A stretch of DNA of 64,000 nucleotides. Source: B3-G11 sp036985855. Lineage in GTDB: Bacteria; Actinomycetota; Acidimicrobiia; Spongiisociales; UBA5794. The translations under genes and the position numbers were made by a program. Below, piece after piece: positions 16,848 through 26,724 of this stretch (its first letter is position 1; each line of letters opens with the position of its first letter). The stretch spans positions 1 through 64,000 of the forward strand of contig BTQL01000004.1 in the NCBI GenBank assembly GCA_036985855.1. The letters run 5' to 3'. The notes beneath the pieces are model-generated. The model was not told the origin of the DNA, searched no databases, and was given only the letters and a program-made list of their open reading frames with translations.

Positions 16848-17593
16848 GGCGTGAACACGACCTTCGGCTTGTGAGTCGTCACATGAGCAGCGTCATCGGT
16901 GTCGAACCATTGGCTGATTGCTGCAGCGAGCTCGGGAACCCTTGCCGGTCGTAAAGTCGGCATCTTGTGTGGGCGTACGAAGTCCCCGCCGTACCACTTC
17001 AGAACCCTTGTGAGGTGAAGGGTGTTGTTTGACTTTTCGAGCCTGCCTCCGCCGTTGGAAAGAAAGAACCGCATCTGGTCGTCGAGCTGCTCATCAAGGC
17101 GAGGTCCGTCGAACGGTTCGCTACGAAGGGTCGGACAAGACACGGAACCGCACACGAGTGCTCCGTGGATTCGGGGATCACCGAACCTGCGGATCTTGCC
17201 GTGTTCGATGTCATCGAGGGACATAGTCTCACCTGCCACGGTTGCCCATGGTGCGGAGAACGCCCCCGAAACTCGTAACACAGAGTCGTAGTCGTGTGAG
17301 TACGCCTGGCCTGCCCGGTGGAGCGCCCCCGCGTTGTAGAGGTTGATCCAGTAAGCGAGAGACTCTCGTGGATTGAGAGTGTCGGGGTCGATCGCAGCGA
17401 GCGCGTCTCGGTAGTCAGCCAGGTGTGTGCCTGCGTCGGCAAGCGACCGCACACCATGTTTCCGCATCTGGCCGAGGATTTCGGCGAGTGGTGCGTGATC
17501 TAGTTCATCGTGACCACTTGGTCGAGGTCGCCTCAACCGACGAGCGTACAGCATGTTCCATGCCGCGTGGAGAGGGTTCGGTCCGATGCTCAC
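16814..17593 (-). CDS. DUF547 domain protein
   Basis: A ~259-residue soluble protein of the DUF547 family (function unknown; common in bacteria and plants). Landmarks are AYWINLYNAGALH, the NPRESLAYW lead-in, DDIEHGKIRRFGDPRIHGALVCGSVSCPTL with its conserved HGALVC/SCP block, and the C-terminal FTPYDWGLG. The open frame continues back into nhaA, but I place the start at GTG 17593, preceded by GGGAG, just downstream of the nhaA stop at 17646. The start is moderately uncertain. The gene's 3' end overlaps the end of the opposite-strand membrane protein gene. Confidence 0.75.
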   Translation of the reverse strand: MSIGPNPLHAAWNMLYARRLRRPRPSGHDELDHAPLAEILGQMRKHGVRSLADAGTHLADYRDALAAIDPDTLNPRESLAYWINLYNAGALHRAGQAYSHDYDSVLRVSGAFSAPWATVAGETMSLDDIEHGKIRRFGDPRIHGALVCGSVSCPTLRSEPFDGPRLDEQLDDQMRFFLSNGGGRLEKSNNTLHLTRVLKWYGGDFVRPHKMPTLRPARVPELAAAISQWFDTDDAAHVTTHKPKVVFTPYDWGLGCSVA

Positions 17594-17645
17594 GGAGTGG
17601 AAACTCCCGGACCCGTGGGAGTGTTCCGGGAAAATGAGACCTACG

Positions 17646-19058
17646 TCAGCCGGACGCCGATTCGGGTATGGGCTCGGATGTTTCGGCGGAGCCTTCTTCT
17701 GGTGTCTTGAGCAAGCGAAGGATCGTGAATCCGACCACTCCCGCGACGAAGGATCCGAGGAAGATCCCCAATTTGGCCTCGTCTGCGAGCAATACCTGGT
17801 TGAAGGCCAACTCGGTAACGAACAGGGACACCGTGAATCCGATGCCTGCCAGTGCGCCAAGCCCGACGATGGTCTTCATATTGGTACGCCTTGGCAACAC
17901 ACCAAGATTGAGTTTCAGCCCAAGCCATGTGGCCGCCGTCACACCCACGGGTTTGCCGACCATCAGACCAACCGCAACACCGAGCGCGATCGGACTCGTG
18001 AGCTGTTCGCCGAGCCCTGTTCCTGTTCCGACGAATCGCACGCCAGCATTCGCTAGTGCGAACAGCGGAACGATCACAAATGACGACCAGGGGTGGAGTG
18101 CGCGTTCAAGGCGGTTCAGCGGTGGCACCGAGGCCTTCGCCACCTCAGCCAGTTCGAGGGCATCATGGTCGAGACGCTCCACAGCGTGTCGTGCTGCTCG
18201 GTTGATGTCCCACCGTTCGAGAACGAGCACTGCTTTCTGCCTGAACTGCTCATCGGAGTACTTGGCATACACGGGCGTCATGAGGCCAAGGACGACACCG
18301 GCGATTGTCGCGTGGACGCCTGATTCGAGAAACCCGTACCAGATGGCGAACGCCACAGGAACGTAGAACAACATGCTCGAGACGCCGACCTTCTTCGCGA
18401 AGTGCATTGCGAGAAGCAGCACTGCGGCGAATGCCAGGTAGCCGAGATGGAGCTCGTCTGTGTAGAACACAGCGATCACAACGATGGCTCCAATATCGTC
18501 GACGATGGCCAGAGCAAGCAGGAACAGCTTCGCTCCGACCGATACTCGTGATCCGAGCAGGGCCACCACACCAACGGAGAAGGCGATGTCGGTTGCCATC
18601 GGGATCCCCCAACCTCGCAGTGCCTCAGGGTTGCCGATTGGTGCAACGAAGGCGATGAAGATCAGGGCGGGTACGACCATGCCTCCGAGAGCGGCCAGAG
18701 CAGGGAGCGAGGCTTTCTTCACTGAGTTCAGCTCGCCGACCACGAGCTCCCGTTTGATCTCCAGACCGACGACAAAGAAGAAGACGACCATCAGCCCATC
18801 GTTGATGAGGTTCTTCAGCGTCTCGTCGATCTCAATGATTCCTGCGGAGAATTCGATGGGCGTATTGAACAACTCGAAGTACGCGTTGCTCCATGCCGAA
18901 TTGGCCCAGATGATCGCGATCATCGCGGCGATCAACAGGACGATGCCACCGGCCGCTTCAACGCGTGTGAACTCGATTACCGGGCGGATGAACCTGTGAG
19001 GCACGATTCGGTTGGATGAGAGCCATGTTTCATGGATGGGTTCATGAGGATTCGCCAT
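17646..19058 (-). CDS. nhaA: Na+/H+ antiporter NhaA
   Basis: A 470-residue secondary antiporter exchanging protons for Na+ (or Li+). The adjacent essential aspartates are visible in ALAIVDDIGAIVVIA (~residue 165). Further family marks are the TM1-2 region VEAAGGIVLLIAAMIAIIWANS, the LINDGLMVVFFFVVGLEIKREL block (~88-108) and PMATDIAFSVGV (~152). It is longer than E. coli NhaA because of an extended loop (~280-310) and a C-terminal tail of ~25 polar residues. ATG 19058 is well placed. It lies just upstream of the DUF547 gene on the same strand. Confidence 0.95.
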   Translation of the reverse strand: MANPHEPIHETWLSSNRIVPHRFIRPVIEFTRVEAAGGIVLLIAAMIAIIWANSAWSNAYFELFNTPIEFSAGIIEIDETLKNLINDGLMVVFFFVVGLEIKRELVVGELNSVKKASLPALAALGGMVVPALIFIAFVAPIGNPEALRGWGIPMATDIAFSVGVVALLGSRVSVGAKLFLLALAIVDDIGAIVVIAVFYTDELHLGYLAFAAVLLLAMHFAKKVGVSSMLFYVPVAFAIWYGFLESGVHATIAGVVLGLMTPVYAKYSDEQFRQKAVLVLERWDINRAARHAVERLDHDALELAEVAKASVPPLNRLERALHPWSSFVIVPLFALANAGVRFVGTGTGLGEQLTSPIALGVAVGLMVGKPVGVTAATWLGLKLNLGVLPRRTNMKTIVGLGALAGIGFTVSLFVTELAFNQVLLADEAKLGIFLGSFVAGVVGFTILRLLKTPEEGSAETSEPIPESASG

Positions 19059-19186
19059 GAAACCGCAAGCCTAGGAGACCGTTGATCAATACATGTTGGC
19101 CATCTCGACGGCACTCGCGATCATGGGCGACGACACCGGTCATGTGACGCGGCCGGTTACCATCGCCGCCATCCGGAGGTGCTTTC

Positions 19187-20119
19187 GTGGGCGTGGACAT
19201 TCTGAGAATCGTCGCTGGCCTCGTTGTCCTCATTCTCGCTGCCGATCGTCTCGTTCTCTCCGCCGTGCGCATCGCCAAGGTCTACAACGTGTCTGTCGTC
19301 GTCATAGGCGCGGTGATTGTCGGGTTCGGAACGTCTGTGCCCGAGTTCGTGGTATCGGCAATCGCAGCGTCGGATGGGCGGACCGGGCTAGCCATGAGCA
19401 ACGTGGTCGCCTCGAATACGGTCAACGTGACCCTCGTGCTCGGCGCATCGGCGCTGGTCGCGATGTTGGTGACCAAACAAACCGTGGTGAGACGCGAAGG
19501 CCTCTTGATGCTTGGATCTGTCGTTGCGCTTGCAGCTGTTCTGGCGGATGGGTACGTCGGGGTTGGCGAGGGTCTTCTGCTGGCGACAGGAATGCTGGTG
19601 GCGATCTGGCTGCTCGTATTGTGGGCGAAGAACGGAACCGACAACTCTGGAGATGACCTCACCGACATCGTCGCGGATCCTGACAGGGTATGGATCGAGA
19701 TTATCTACGGCATCGTGGCTCTTGTGGCGACCGTCGTCGCCGGCCAGCAATTGCTCGTTGGTGTCGTCTCCATCGGGGAGACGATGGGCCTCTCCGTCGT
19801 GTTCATGGGCTTGATAACGGGTGTCGGCACAAGCCTTCCCGAGCTATCGGCTGCCCTTGCGGGAGCCAGACGAGGTGCATCGGATCTTGTACTCGGCAAC
19901 GTCCTCGGTTCCAACGTCTTCAATTCGCTCGGTGTGGCCGGGCTAGCGGCGATCATCGGTCCAGGCGTGGTTGATGGAGTACCAACGGTGCTGCTCGGAT
20001 TGATGCTCCTGGCTGCTGTTTTCGCCGGTGTATTTGCGTATACATCCCAGCGAATCAACCGAATTGAAGGATCCATCCTCATCGGTACATTCCTCATCTA
20101 CGCGTACCTTTCGCTGTGA
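19187..20119 (+). CDS. Calcium/sodium antiporter family protein (CaCA, YrbG-like)
   Basis: A 310-residue exchanger with two inverted alpha-repeats: GFGTSVPEFVVSAIAA (~44-60) and GVGTSLPELSAALAGARRG (~208-226), followed by DLVLGNVLGSNVFNSLG. These carry the ion-binding Glu and Asn/Ser residues of the CaCA superfamily. About ten membrane helices are visible and there is no regulatory cytosolic loop, as in bacterial YrbG/CAX-like members. GTG 19187 follows GGAGGT at a good spacing. Its stop overlaps the PolX start by GTGA, so the two genes are translationally coupled despite unrelated functions. Confidence 0.9.
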   Translation: MGVDILRIVAGLVVLILAADRLVLSAVRIAKVYNVSVVVIGAVIVGFGTSVPEFVVSAIAASDGRTGLAMSNVVASNTVNVTLVLGASALVAMLVTKQTVVRREGLLMLGSVVALAAVLADGYVGVGEGLLLATGMLVAIWLLVLWAKNGTDNSGDDLTDIVADPDRVWIEIIYGIVALVATVVAGQQLLVGVVSIGETMGLSVVFMGLITGVGTSLPELSAALAGARRGASDLVLGNVLGSNVFNSLGVAGLAAIIGPGVVDGVPTVLLGLMLLAAVFAGVFAYTSQRINRIEGSILIGTFLIYAYLSL

Positions 20120-21861
20120 CGCCGTCAAACGAATCCGTGGTCGCGGCTCTTCGCCTGCTCGTTGCATACACGAAGCTCGAAGATGGCCAGAGTCAATCGT
20201 TTCGAACTCGCGCGTATGAGAAGGCAATCGACGCCATCGCAGCAACATCGGAGCCCGTCGGGGAGATGTCTGTATCCGAGCTGACCAAGATCGATGGTGT
20301 CGGTGACAGTACGGCCCGCAAGATCGTGGAGTTCGCATCGAACGGGAGCATCGCCAAGGTAGAGCGGCTCAAGAAGCAGTTCCCTCCGACAATGCTCGAC
20401 CTCATGCGCATTCCGGGCCTCGGCCCCAAGACCGTGCTTCTCCTCCAGAACAGCCTGGGGGTCGTGGACGTCCCTGCCCTCACCGAGGCGATCGAGAGAC
20501 AACAGCTTCGGACGCTCCCTGGACTGGGGCCGAAGTCTGAAGCGAAGATCGCGCAGGCGATATCGCTCCTTGGCATCCACTCGGACGAGACCAGAACACC
20601 GATTGCTGAAGCCATGGATATCGCACGACGAGTCGTCGCGGAGCTCAAGGACGTCGAGGGTGTGCATACGGTGGACTACGCGGGCAGTCTGCGCAGGCTG
20701 ACAGAAACCATCGGTGACGTCGATATCCTCGTCACAGCCGGAGCCGAATCGCCCGTGGTGGAACGATTTCTGGCGCTCCCTGGTGTTACAGCGGTCCTCG
20801 GATCTGGCTCGACGAAGGCTTCGGTGGTGATCGATGACCGAATGCAGGTCGATCTTCGCGTCGTACCCGAAGCTGCCTTCGGTGCTGCCCTTCTGTACTT
20901 CACCGGTTCGAAGGCCCATAACATCGCGTTGCGCCAACGTGCGCTCAACAGGGGTCTCACCCTCAATGAATATTCGCTCTCTGAGGTCGGAAGCGCAGCC
21001 GTGGTGGCCGCGTCGACCGAGGCCGATATCTACCACAGACTCGACCTTGCCTGGATCACTCCCGAGCTGAGGGAAGACACAGGCGAGATAGCTGCTGCTG
21101 ATTCCGGTTCGCTTCCCATGCCGATAGCGGTTGGCGACCTGCGCGGTGATCTCCATGTTCACACTGACTGGTCCGGTGACGGTCGAAGCACCATCTCAGA
21201 GATGCTTGACACCGCCGTCTCGCGAGGTCTCGAATACGTCTCCATAACCGATCACGCAGAGAACCTCGCCATGAACGGTCTTTCAAGGAAGCGCATGCTC
21301 GAGCAGCGCGCGGTGATCGAAGAGATGCGAGCGCACTATCCGGGCCTGACGATCCTGCACGGGGCGGAGTTGAATATCGGTGCAGATGGTTCAATCGACT
21401 ATGACAGCGAGTTCCTTGCACGGTTCGATTTCGGTGTTGCGTCGATCCATTCTCACTTCGATCTCTCGCCGCAAGACCAGACAGATCGTCTGATCGCGGC
21501 GATACGTAATCCTGCCGTCAACGTGATCGGTCATCCAAGTGGTCGAATGATCGGCCGGAGACCAGGGGTCCCCTTCGATGGCGATGCGGTCTTCGAAGCG
21601 GCGGCTGGTTCAGGTACCGCGCTGGAGATCAACAGCCATCTCCACCGCCTCGACCTGCAAGCGTCTCACCTACGTCGGGCCGTTGAGACCTCGGAAGTGA
21701 TGTTCGCGATATCGACCGATGCGCACCACGCGTCGGCATACAGCAACGTGAAATGGGGTGCGGCCCTGGCCCGAAAGGGATGGGTTCCTCTGGGAAGGGT
21801 TGTCAACGCGCTCGAAACACAGACCTTTCTCGATTGGGTTGACAGAAAGCGGAACTCATGA
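20116..21861 (+). CDS. polX: DNA polymerase X family with PHP domain
   Basis: A 581-residue bacterial PolX. Order: N-terminal 8-kDa-like and helix-hairpin-helix repeats (IDGVGDSTARKI, IPGLGPKTVLLL, LPGLGPKSEAKI); nucleotidyltransferase with GSLRRLTETIGDVDILV holding the D-x-D metal ligands and a third Asp in MQVDLRVV; and a C-terminal PHP phosphoesterase/exonuclease domain with DLHVHTDWSGDG, ITDHAE, HGAELNI, SIHSHF and STDAHH. It is expected to do gap filling and 3'-end processing in base excision repair. GTG 20116 overlaps the exchanger stop. All catalytic residues I can check are intact. Confidence 0.94.
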   Translation: MTPSNESVVAALRLLVAYTKLEDGQSQSFRTRAYEKAIDAIAATSEPVGEMSVSELTKIDGVGDSTARKIVEFASNGSIAKVERLKKQFPPTMLDLMRIPGLGPKTVLLLQNSLGVVDVPALTEAIERQQLRTLPGLGPKSEAKIAQAISLLGIHSDETRTPIAEAMDIARRVVAELKDVEGVHTVDYAGSLRRLTETIGDVDILVTAGAESPVVERFLALPGVTAVLGSGSTKASVVIDDRMQVDLRVVPEAAFGAALLYFTGSKAHNIALRQRALNRGLTLNEYSLSEVGSAAVVAASTEADIYHRLDLAWITPELREDTGEIAAADSGSLPMPIAVGDLRGDLHVHTDWSGDGRSTISEMLDTAVSRGLEYVSITDHAENLAMNGLSRKRMLEQRAVIEEMRAHYPGLTILHGAELNIGADGSIDYDSEFLARFDFGVASIHSHFDLSPQDQTDRLIAAIRNPAVNVIGHPSGRMIGRRPGVPFDGDAVFEAAAGSGTALEINSHLHRLDLQASHLRRAVETSEVMFAISTDAHHASAYSNVKWGAALARKGWVPLGRVVNALETQTFLDWVDRKRNS

Positions 21862-21901
21862 CGTCGCTGTTCCGTTGTAACCGCTGATGCGGAAGGACAC
21901 G

Positions 21902-23434
21902 ATGGATTTCAGTGCGCGCCGTCGCTCGGCATGGTCGGGTACTGCTGGCGTTGCGGTGGCGCTCGGAGCTACGGAACTCTTCGCAGGTCTCTCGAGCACT
22001 ATTCCCTCTGCGATCTCGTCGATTGGCGCGGTGGTCGTTGAAATCTCCCCCGGATGGCTCGAGTCTTTCGCCATTGCAACGTTCGGTACCGCGGACAAGG
22101 CTGCGCTCGGCATCGGGATCTTCGTGACGGCGCTGATCGTCGGATGGTTCCTCGGCCGGGCGTCGACAAACACCCCCGTTCCGATCACCCTCGGGTTCCT
22201 TGGTTTTGCCGTGCTTGGCATTGCCGCAGAGCTCGCCGAGGTCGGCGCTGAAGCAGTTGTGGTGGTTTTGACCACTCTCATATCTGCAACTGCAGGAGTA
22301 CTCACCTGGTACGGCTTCAAGGAATGGACCGCAGCGCGAGACCACGAGATCACCGACACTGATGTCCCGAGCATCCAACGTCGCAGGCTGTTGCTTGCTG
22401 TTGGAGCAGCTGCCGTGGTGTCGACCGTGGCTGTCGGCATCGGGAGATCGATGATCAGATCGAGAGCAGAGGCCCAGATCGCGGCGCTCGAACTTCCGGA
22501 GCCCAAAGAGGTAGCGCTCGATCCTACGGAAGCGAACGACTTCGACCTTTCCGGCGTCCTGCCGATCGTCGTTCCGAGCTCGATCTTCTATCGGATCGAT
22601 ACTGCGCTCGTTGTACCGACCGTTGACCCCGATGATTGGACCCTCACGGTCCACGGCATGGTCGACAACGAGGTTGTGCTCTCGTACGGCGATCTGCTCG
22701 GCATGCCCCTGGTCGAGCGATACACGACGCTCTCGTGCGTGTCCAACGAGGTAGGGGACAGGCTGGTAGGCAATGCGCTTTGGACGGGAGTCCTCCTTAC
22801 CGACATTCTCGAACAGGCAGGGGTCCAAGATGGAGCAGATCAACTCGTGGGACGATCCGTGGACGGGTGGACCGCGGGGTTCCCGACCGAGCTCGCCTTC
22901 GACGGCCGTGATGCCCTGGTCGCCGTTGGCATGAACCGTGAGGTGCTACCGGCGAATCACGGCTTTCCTGCAAGGCTTGTCGTGCCCGGTCTCTACGGAT
23001 ATGTTTCTGCGACGAAGTGGCTCTCTGAGATCGAGCTGACAACGTGGGATGCGTTCGACGGATTCTGGATTCCGCGTGGCTGGTCGAAGGTGGGTCCGAT
23101 CAAGACACAGTCGCGAATTGACCGCCCGAAGAATCGTTCGAAGATCGACGCCGGCAGATACACATTCGGAGGGGTCGCATGGGCTCCAACCCGCGGTATC
23201 GAACGCGTCGAAGTACAGATAGATGGGCGTCCATGGGAAGTTGCCGAGCTCACCGTGCCTCTATCGACCGATAGCTGGGTTCAGTGGGCCTTCGAGGCAG
23301 ACATCGAGCAGGGCGACCACACCGTTGCGGTGCGAGCGACGGATGGCAGCGGCGCGACCCAGCCAGAAGGACCGGTCGCACCGAGGCCGAACGGAGCCGA
23401 GGGCTGGCACGCGATTCGATTCGTCAGCGCTTGA
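21902..23434 (+). CDS. Sulfite-oxidase-like molybdopterin oxidoreductase with membrane anchor
   Basis: A ~510-residue protein with about four N-terminal membrane helices (residues ~12-140), a QRRRLLLAVGAAAVV segment (~158-172) resembling a twin-arginine anchor, and a sulfite-oxidase-type Moco domain. The molybdenum-ligating Cys lies in TTLSCVSNEVGDRLVGNALW. Further marks are GFPARLVVPGLYGYVSATKWL and a C-terminal dimerisation (Mo-co dimer) domain from GVAWAPTRGIERVEVQIDG. The catalytic domain probably faces outside. Substrate is unknown (sulfite, sulfoxide or similar). ATG 21902 follows GGAAGGACACG and is preferred over ATG 21887. Confidence 0.88.
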   Translation: MDFSARRRSAWSGTAGVAVALGATELFAGLSSTIPSAISSIGAVVVEISPGWLESFAIATFGTADKAALGIGIFVTALIVGWFLGRASTNTPVPITLGFLGFAVLGIAAELAEVGAEAVVVVLTTLISATAGVLTWYGFKEWTAARDHEITDTDVPSIQRRRLLLAVGAAAVVSTVAVGIGRSMIRSRAEAQIAALELPEPKEVALDPTEANDFDLSGVLPIVVPSSIFYRIDTALVVPTVDPDDWTLTVHGMVDNEVVLSYGDLLGMPLVERYTTLSCVSNEVGDRLVGNALWTGVLLTDILEQAGVQDGADQLVGRSVDGWTAGFPTELAFDGRDALVAVGMNREVLPANHGFPARLVVPGLYGYVSATKWLSEIELTTWDAFDGFWIPRGWSKVGPIKTQSRIDRPKNRSKIDAGRYTFGGVAWAPTRGIERVEVQIDGRPWEVAELTVPLSTDSWVQWAFEADIEQGDHTVAVRATDGSGATQPEGPVAPRPNGAEGWHAIRFVSA

Positions 23435-23492
23435 CCCCCGACCGAATCGTCCCCGACGCTAGATCGTACGCTCGCTGAGTTCGCGTGCGGTC

Positions 23493-26057
23493 TCAGGGAA
23501 CGAGCACCAGCGTTGCTTCTGCGTCGGCCTCGATGTCGTCCTTGGCCCATAACATCGGGACGGTCTCGCCTTTCAGCCAAAGCGGGGCCATGTCGATGTA
23601 GTGCTTGTTGTCGATATGACCTGACTGGCCCGTCGTATGGATTGCGCGTGATTGTGTCAGGTCGCCAAGGTCCACAAGCATGCGCATCGAAGGGAGCCAG
23701 TTGACGTCGTATCCCTCGGTGGCGTCCCATCCAACCGCATTCACCACAGATGTTGCTCCGCTTGCGGGGAATGGACCGCGGTTGAAGCGATCTTCGATGA
23801 TGCCGATCCCTGACTTCCCGAGAGTTTGGTTGACGAAGATCATGCGGTGCAGCTCGCCCCACGTCCAGCCCCCGACGTCTGACCCCATTCGGTCACGTGC
23901 TTCGCTGACTCCTGCGAAGAATGCGGCGACGATCATGTCATCTCTCGTCTCGACATCGGATGTGTTCACGTCGTCCCAGAACTCGTCCTCGGGATTGTCG
24001 ACGAGGCTGTACATCACCTCGAACCAACGTGAACCGCCACTCGGGGCGATGTCTTCGGGTAGCTCGTCGTTGAACGTCAGATCGAGAAGGTTGCGCCAGG
24101 TCGTATTCCATACGGCGGCACCGGTGCTCTCCGCGAAGTTCTGGAGATCCCAGTCGAGTAGCTCGTTGAGCGCCTCGCTCTCGACATCCTCTAGATTGAT
24201 TTCGCTCGCCTTCATCGCGGCCTCGAGGAACGGGATGATGCGTTGGGCGTTGAGGTCGTAGCTGTCGAATTGGATTGTTGCGTTCCCCTCGGTCCCGATA
24301 CCAAAGTTCGACGTCACGAGATCAACGATCCTCCGTGCCCTGTAACCGTAGGACCAGTCCTTGGTGATCAGGTATGGATAGCTGCCATCGATCACTGCGT
24401 TGTTCGCGGTAACGATGTACCCAGACGGTGGGTTGAAGACATACGGGAGCTCTCCATACGGGATGAAACCCGTCCACTCGTACTCCCCCGACCATCCCGG
24501 AACCGGCAATGTTCCATCGCCTTTGGACCGGATAGGTATATTGCCGGGCATCTGATAGCCGATGTTGCCTTTGGTGTCCGCATATAGGAGGTTCTGTGAG
24601 GGAACTGCGAACAGCAACGCCGCTTCGCGGAACTCTTCGAAGTTGCTAGCAGTATTGATGCCGAGGATCGGGCCGGCGATCGAAGGAACCTCGTCGAGGG
24701 CTGTCCAGCGCATCGCGACCTCGAACTGTTCCGGTTTGGCTAGTCCGGTATCAGCGAAGTCATCGAGAGGTTCGTAGATGCCCGAGAGGATCGGTCCGTG
24801 GATAGTTGATCGCACCTCGATCTGAACGTCATCACCTCCCGCGACAGTGAGTGTTTCCGTACGGACGTCCATATCGAGCCACTCGCCCCTGTATTCGTAT
24901 TGGTTCGGATTCTCAGGGTTGATCTTCTCGATGTAGAGGTCCTGAACATCTGGACCGACGTTGGTGAAACCCCAAGCGATATCCGCGTTGTGTCCGATGA
25001 TGACTCCGGGTACACCAGCGAAGGAGAACCCCGCAACGTCGTATGGGCAATCATCCGATACAGAATTGCAGTGCAGCCCTACTTGGTACCAGATCGAGGG
25101 CATCTGAGCCGAGAGGTGAGGATCGTTCATGAGGAGCGGACTCCCGGTGTCAGTGAACTTCCCTGCTATCGCCCATGAGTTCGAACCGATTCCGGATTCT
25201 AGATCTCCGCCGGCAATCCGAGAGAGAGCATCAATCGCATATGCTGCGGACCGAAGTGGAGTCTGAAGTGCCTCTGATGTGAGCACGGTCGCCCCGACTC
25301 CGCTCGCTGATGTCGAGCCCGAGTCCACGATATATGGATTTCGGTCGCCTGGGTATTCGGGATAGAGCTGGTCGACGCGCTCTGAGGACATCACCCCGAG
25401 GGCGAGTGCCCTTCCGATTTCGGCGCCGTGATTTCCGCTGAGATCCCACGACATCACCTTTCCCCACGCAAGTGATTGGGCGGGTGTCCATGGCTCGGGT
25501 GTGTAGTTGCGATTGGTGAGCTCGAGGATCGAGTACTCGAAAGACAGATCCGCCGGCGATTGTGTGGCGAGGTACGCGTTGACGCCGGCGGCGTAGGACT
25601 CGAGCAGCGACTTCAGCTCCGGCGTTTCGGAGGCGAATTGAGCCTCGGCCTGCCGACCCCAGCCCATCGTCCGCAGAAAGGCGTCGGTCTCGATCGAGTC
25701 TTCGCCGAACATCTCAGACAAAGTGCCATATGAGATGTGGCGCCAGAAGTCCATCTGATAAAAGCGATCCTGGGCGTGGACATAACCCTGGGCCATCATG
25801 AGGTCCTCGGCCGAATCTGCGTAGATGTGCGGAATGCCCAGCGAGTCGCGGATCACCGTAACCGACCCGGACAGACCTTCGATCTGAATCGTCCCATCCA
25901 CCTGTGGAAAGGCGCGGTGAACCGAGACCTGAGCGAATGCAATCGCAAGAACGACGAAGGCAACGAGCAGGCCAAGGAACGTCCATAGGAGTTTCTTGAA
26001 GACTCCTTTCTTCTTCGACTCGTCCCGATTCGGTAGCGTCGATTGCGAATCGCCCAT
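23493..26057 (-). CDS. Penicillin acylase family Ntn hydrolase
   Basis: An ~854-residue S45-family amidohydrolase. An N-terminal membrane segment (~22-45) tethers or exports it. The alpha domain follows with DSLGIPHIYADSAEDLMMAQGYVHAQDRFYQMDFWRR-type features. The autoprocessing site is GIGSNSWAIAG, where the Ser after Gly becomes the N-terminal nucleophile of the beta chain. Next come NDPHLSAQMPSIWYQV and the Asn oxyanion region (ITANN-like VTANNAVIDG). Family members cleave penicillins, acyl-homoserine lactones or other N-acyl amides; the substrate is not predictable here. ATG 26057 starts just before the charged KKKG lead. The longer frame to 26246 runs across the bpa promoter and start and is rejected. 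Confidence 0.9.
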   Translation of the reverse strand: MGDSQSTLPNRDESKKKGVFKKLLWTFLGLLVAFVVLAIAFAQVSVHRAFPQVDGTIQIEGLSGSVTVIRDSLGIPHIYADSAEDLMMAQGYVHAQDRFYQMDFWRHISYGTLSEMFGEDSIETDAFLRTMGWGRQAEAQFASETPELKSLLESYAAGVNAYLATQSPADLSFEYSILELTNRNYTPEPWTPAQSLAWGKVMSWDLSGNHGAEIGRALALGVMSSERVDQLYPEYPGDRNPYIVDSGSTSASGVGATVLTSEALQTPLRSAAYAIDALSRIAGGDLESGIGSNSWAIAGKFTDTGSPLLMNDPHLSAQMPSIWYQVGLHCNSVSDDCPYDVAGFSFAGVPGVIIGHNADIAWGFTNVGPDVQDLYIEKINPENPNQYEYRGEWLDMDVRTETLTVAGGDDVQIEVRSTIHGPILSGIYEPLDDFADTGLAKPEQFEVAMRWTALDEVPSIAGPILGINTASNFEEFREAALLFAVPSQNLLYADTKGNIGYQMPGNIPIRSKGDGTLPVPGWSGEYEWTGFIPYGELPYVFNPPSGYIVTANNAVIDGSYPYLITKDWSYGYRARRIVDLVTSNFGIGTEGNATIQFDSYDLNAQRIIPFLEAAMKASEINLEDVESEALNELLDWDLQNFAESTGAAVWNTTWRNLLDLTFNDELPEDIAPSGGSRWFEVMYSLVDNPEDEFWDDVNTSDVETRDDMIVAAFFAGVSEARDRMGSDVGGWTWGELHRMIFVNQTLGKSGIGIIEDRFNRGPFPASGATSVVNAVGWDATEGYDVNWLPSMRMLVDLGDLTQSRAIHTTGQSGHIDNKHYIDMAPLWLKGETVPMLWAKDDIEADAEATLVLVP

Positions 26058-26109
26058 GAGGCGGCATCGTACCGGTCGCGGTGAAACCGTGTCGCCGTAT
26101 GCTTGGCGC

Positions 26110-26598
26110 ATGGATTCTGAACCCAAAGCAATCGCATCGAAAACGGTCACGCCTGAGGTCGTGACCGAGTCAACACAGACCGAGGATCGCGAAGATTCGC
26201 GGCCACACGTTTCTGAGCCATCGAAACTGATCCGCATTGCTTCCATGACGAGGGCGATGCTCGATGAGGTGAGAGAGGCTCCTCTCGACGAAGCGGGTAG
26301 GCAGCGATTGGTTGCTATCTACGACCAGTCCATCGACGAGCTGCGCGACGTTCTTTCGGACGATCTCGTCGAGGAGCTCGACGCCGTGTTCATTCCGATC
26401 ACTGAGTTGCCCTCAGAGGCTGAGCTTCGTATCGCCCAGGCTCAGCTCGTCGGATGGCTCGAAGGCCTCTTCCACGGGATTCAAGCTTCGTTGATAAGCC
26501 AGCAGATGGCTGCGTCATCCCAGCTCGAGCGTATGCGCCAACAAAAGGCGCTTGAGGGCGGCGATGCGGACGATCGCGGGAACGGCCTCTATCTCTAG
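26110..26598 (+). CDS. bpa: Bacterial proteasome activator Bpa/PafE
   Basis: A 162-residue homologue of mycobacterial Bpa (PafE, Rv3780), the ATP-independent ring activator of the 20S proteasome. The core LIRIASMTRAMLDEVREAPLDE and the strongly conserved AELRIAQAQLVGWLEGLFHGIQ-type helix (~110-135) match the family. The C-terminus GNGLYL keeps the hydrophobic-Tyr-Leu tail that docks into the proteasome alpha ring (GQYL in mycobacteria). The N-terminal ~40 residues are acidic and disordered. ATG 26110 matches family length. It lies 126 bases upstream of a PAC2 gene on the same strand. The sequence implies a 20S proteasome elsewhere in this genome. Confidence 0.92.
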   Translation: MDSEPKAIASKTVTPEVVTESTQTEDREDSRPHVSEPSKLIRIASMTRAMLDEVREAPLDEAGRQRLVAIYDQSIDELRDVLSDDLVEELDAVFIPITELPSEAELRIAQAQLVGWLEGLFHGIQASLISQQMAASSQLERMRQQKALEGGDADDRGNGLYL

Positions 26599-26724
26599 AG
26601 TGCACCGTTCGCAGTGCGGTGTTCATAGTCAGAATCCGTGTGAAGACCGTCCTGCCGTCCCTTGGAGGGCCGTAGGCGCCATGGGGGTGGACCTCGGTCG
26701 ATTCCAATCCTCTAGTGTGAAGCC

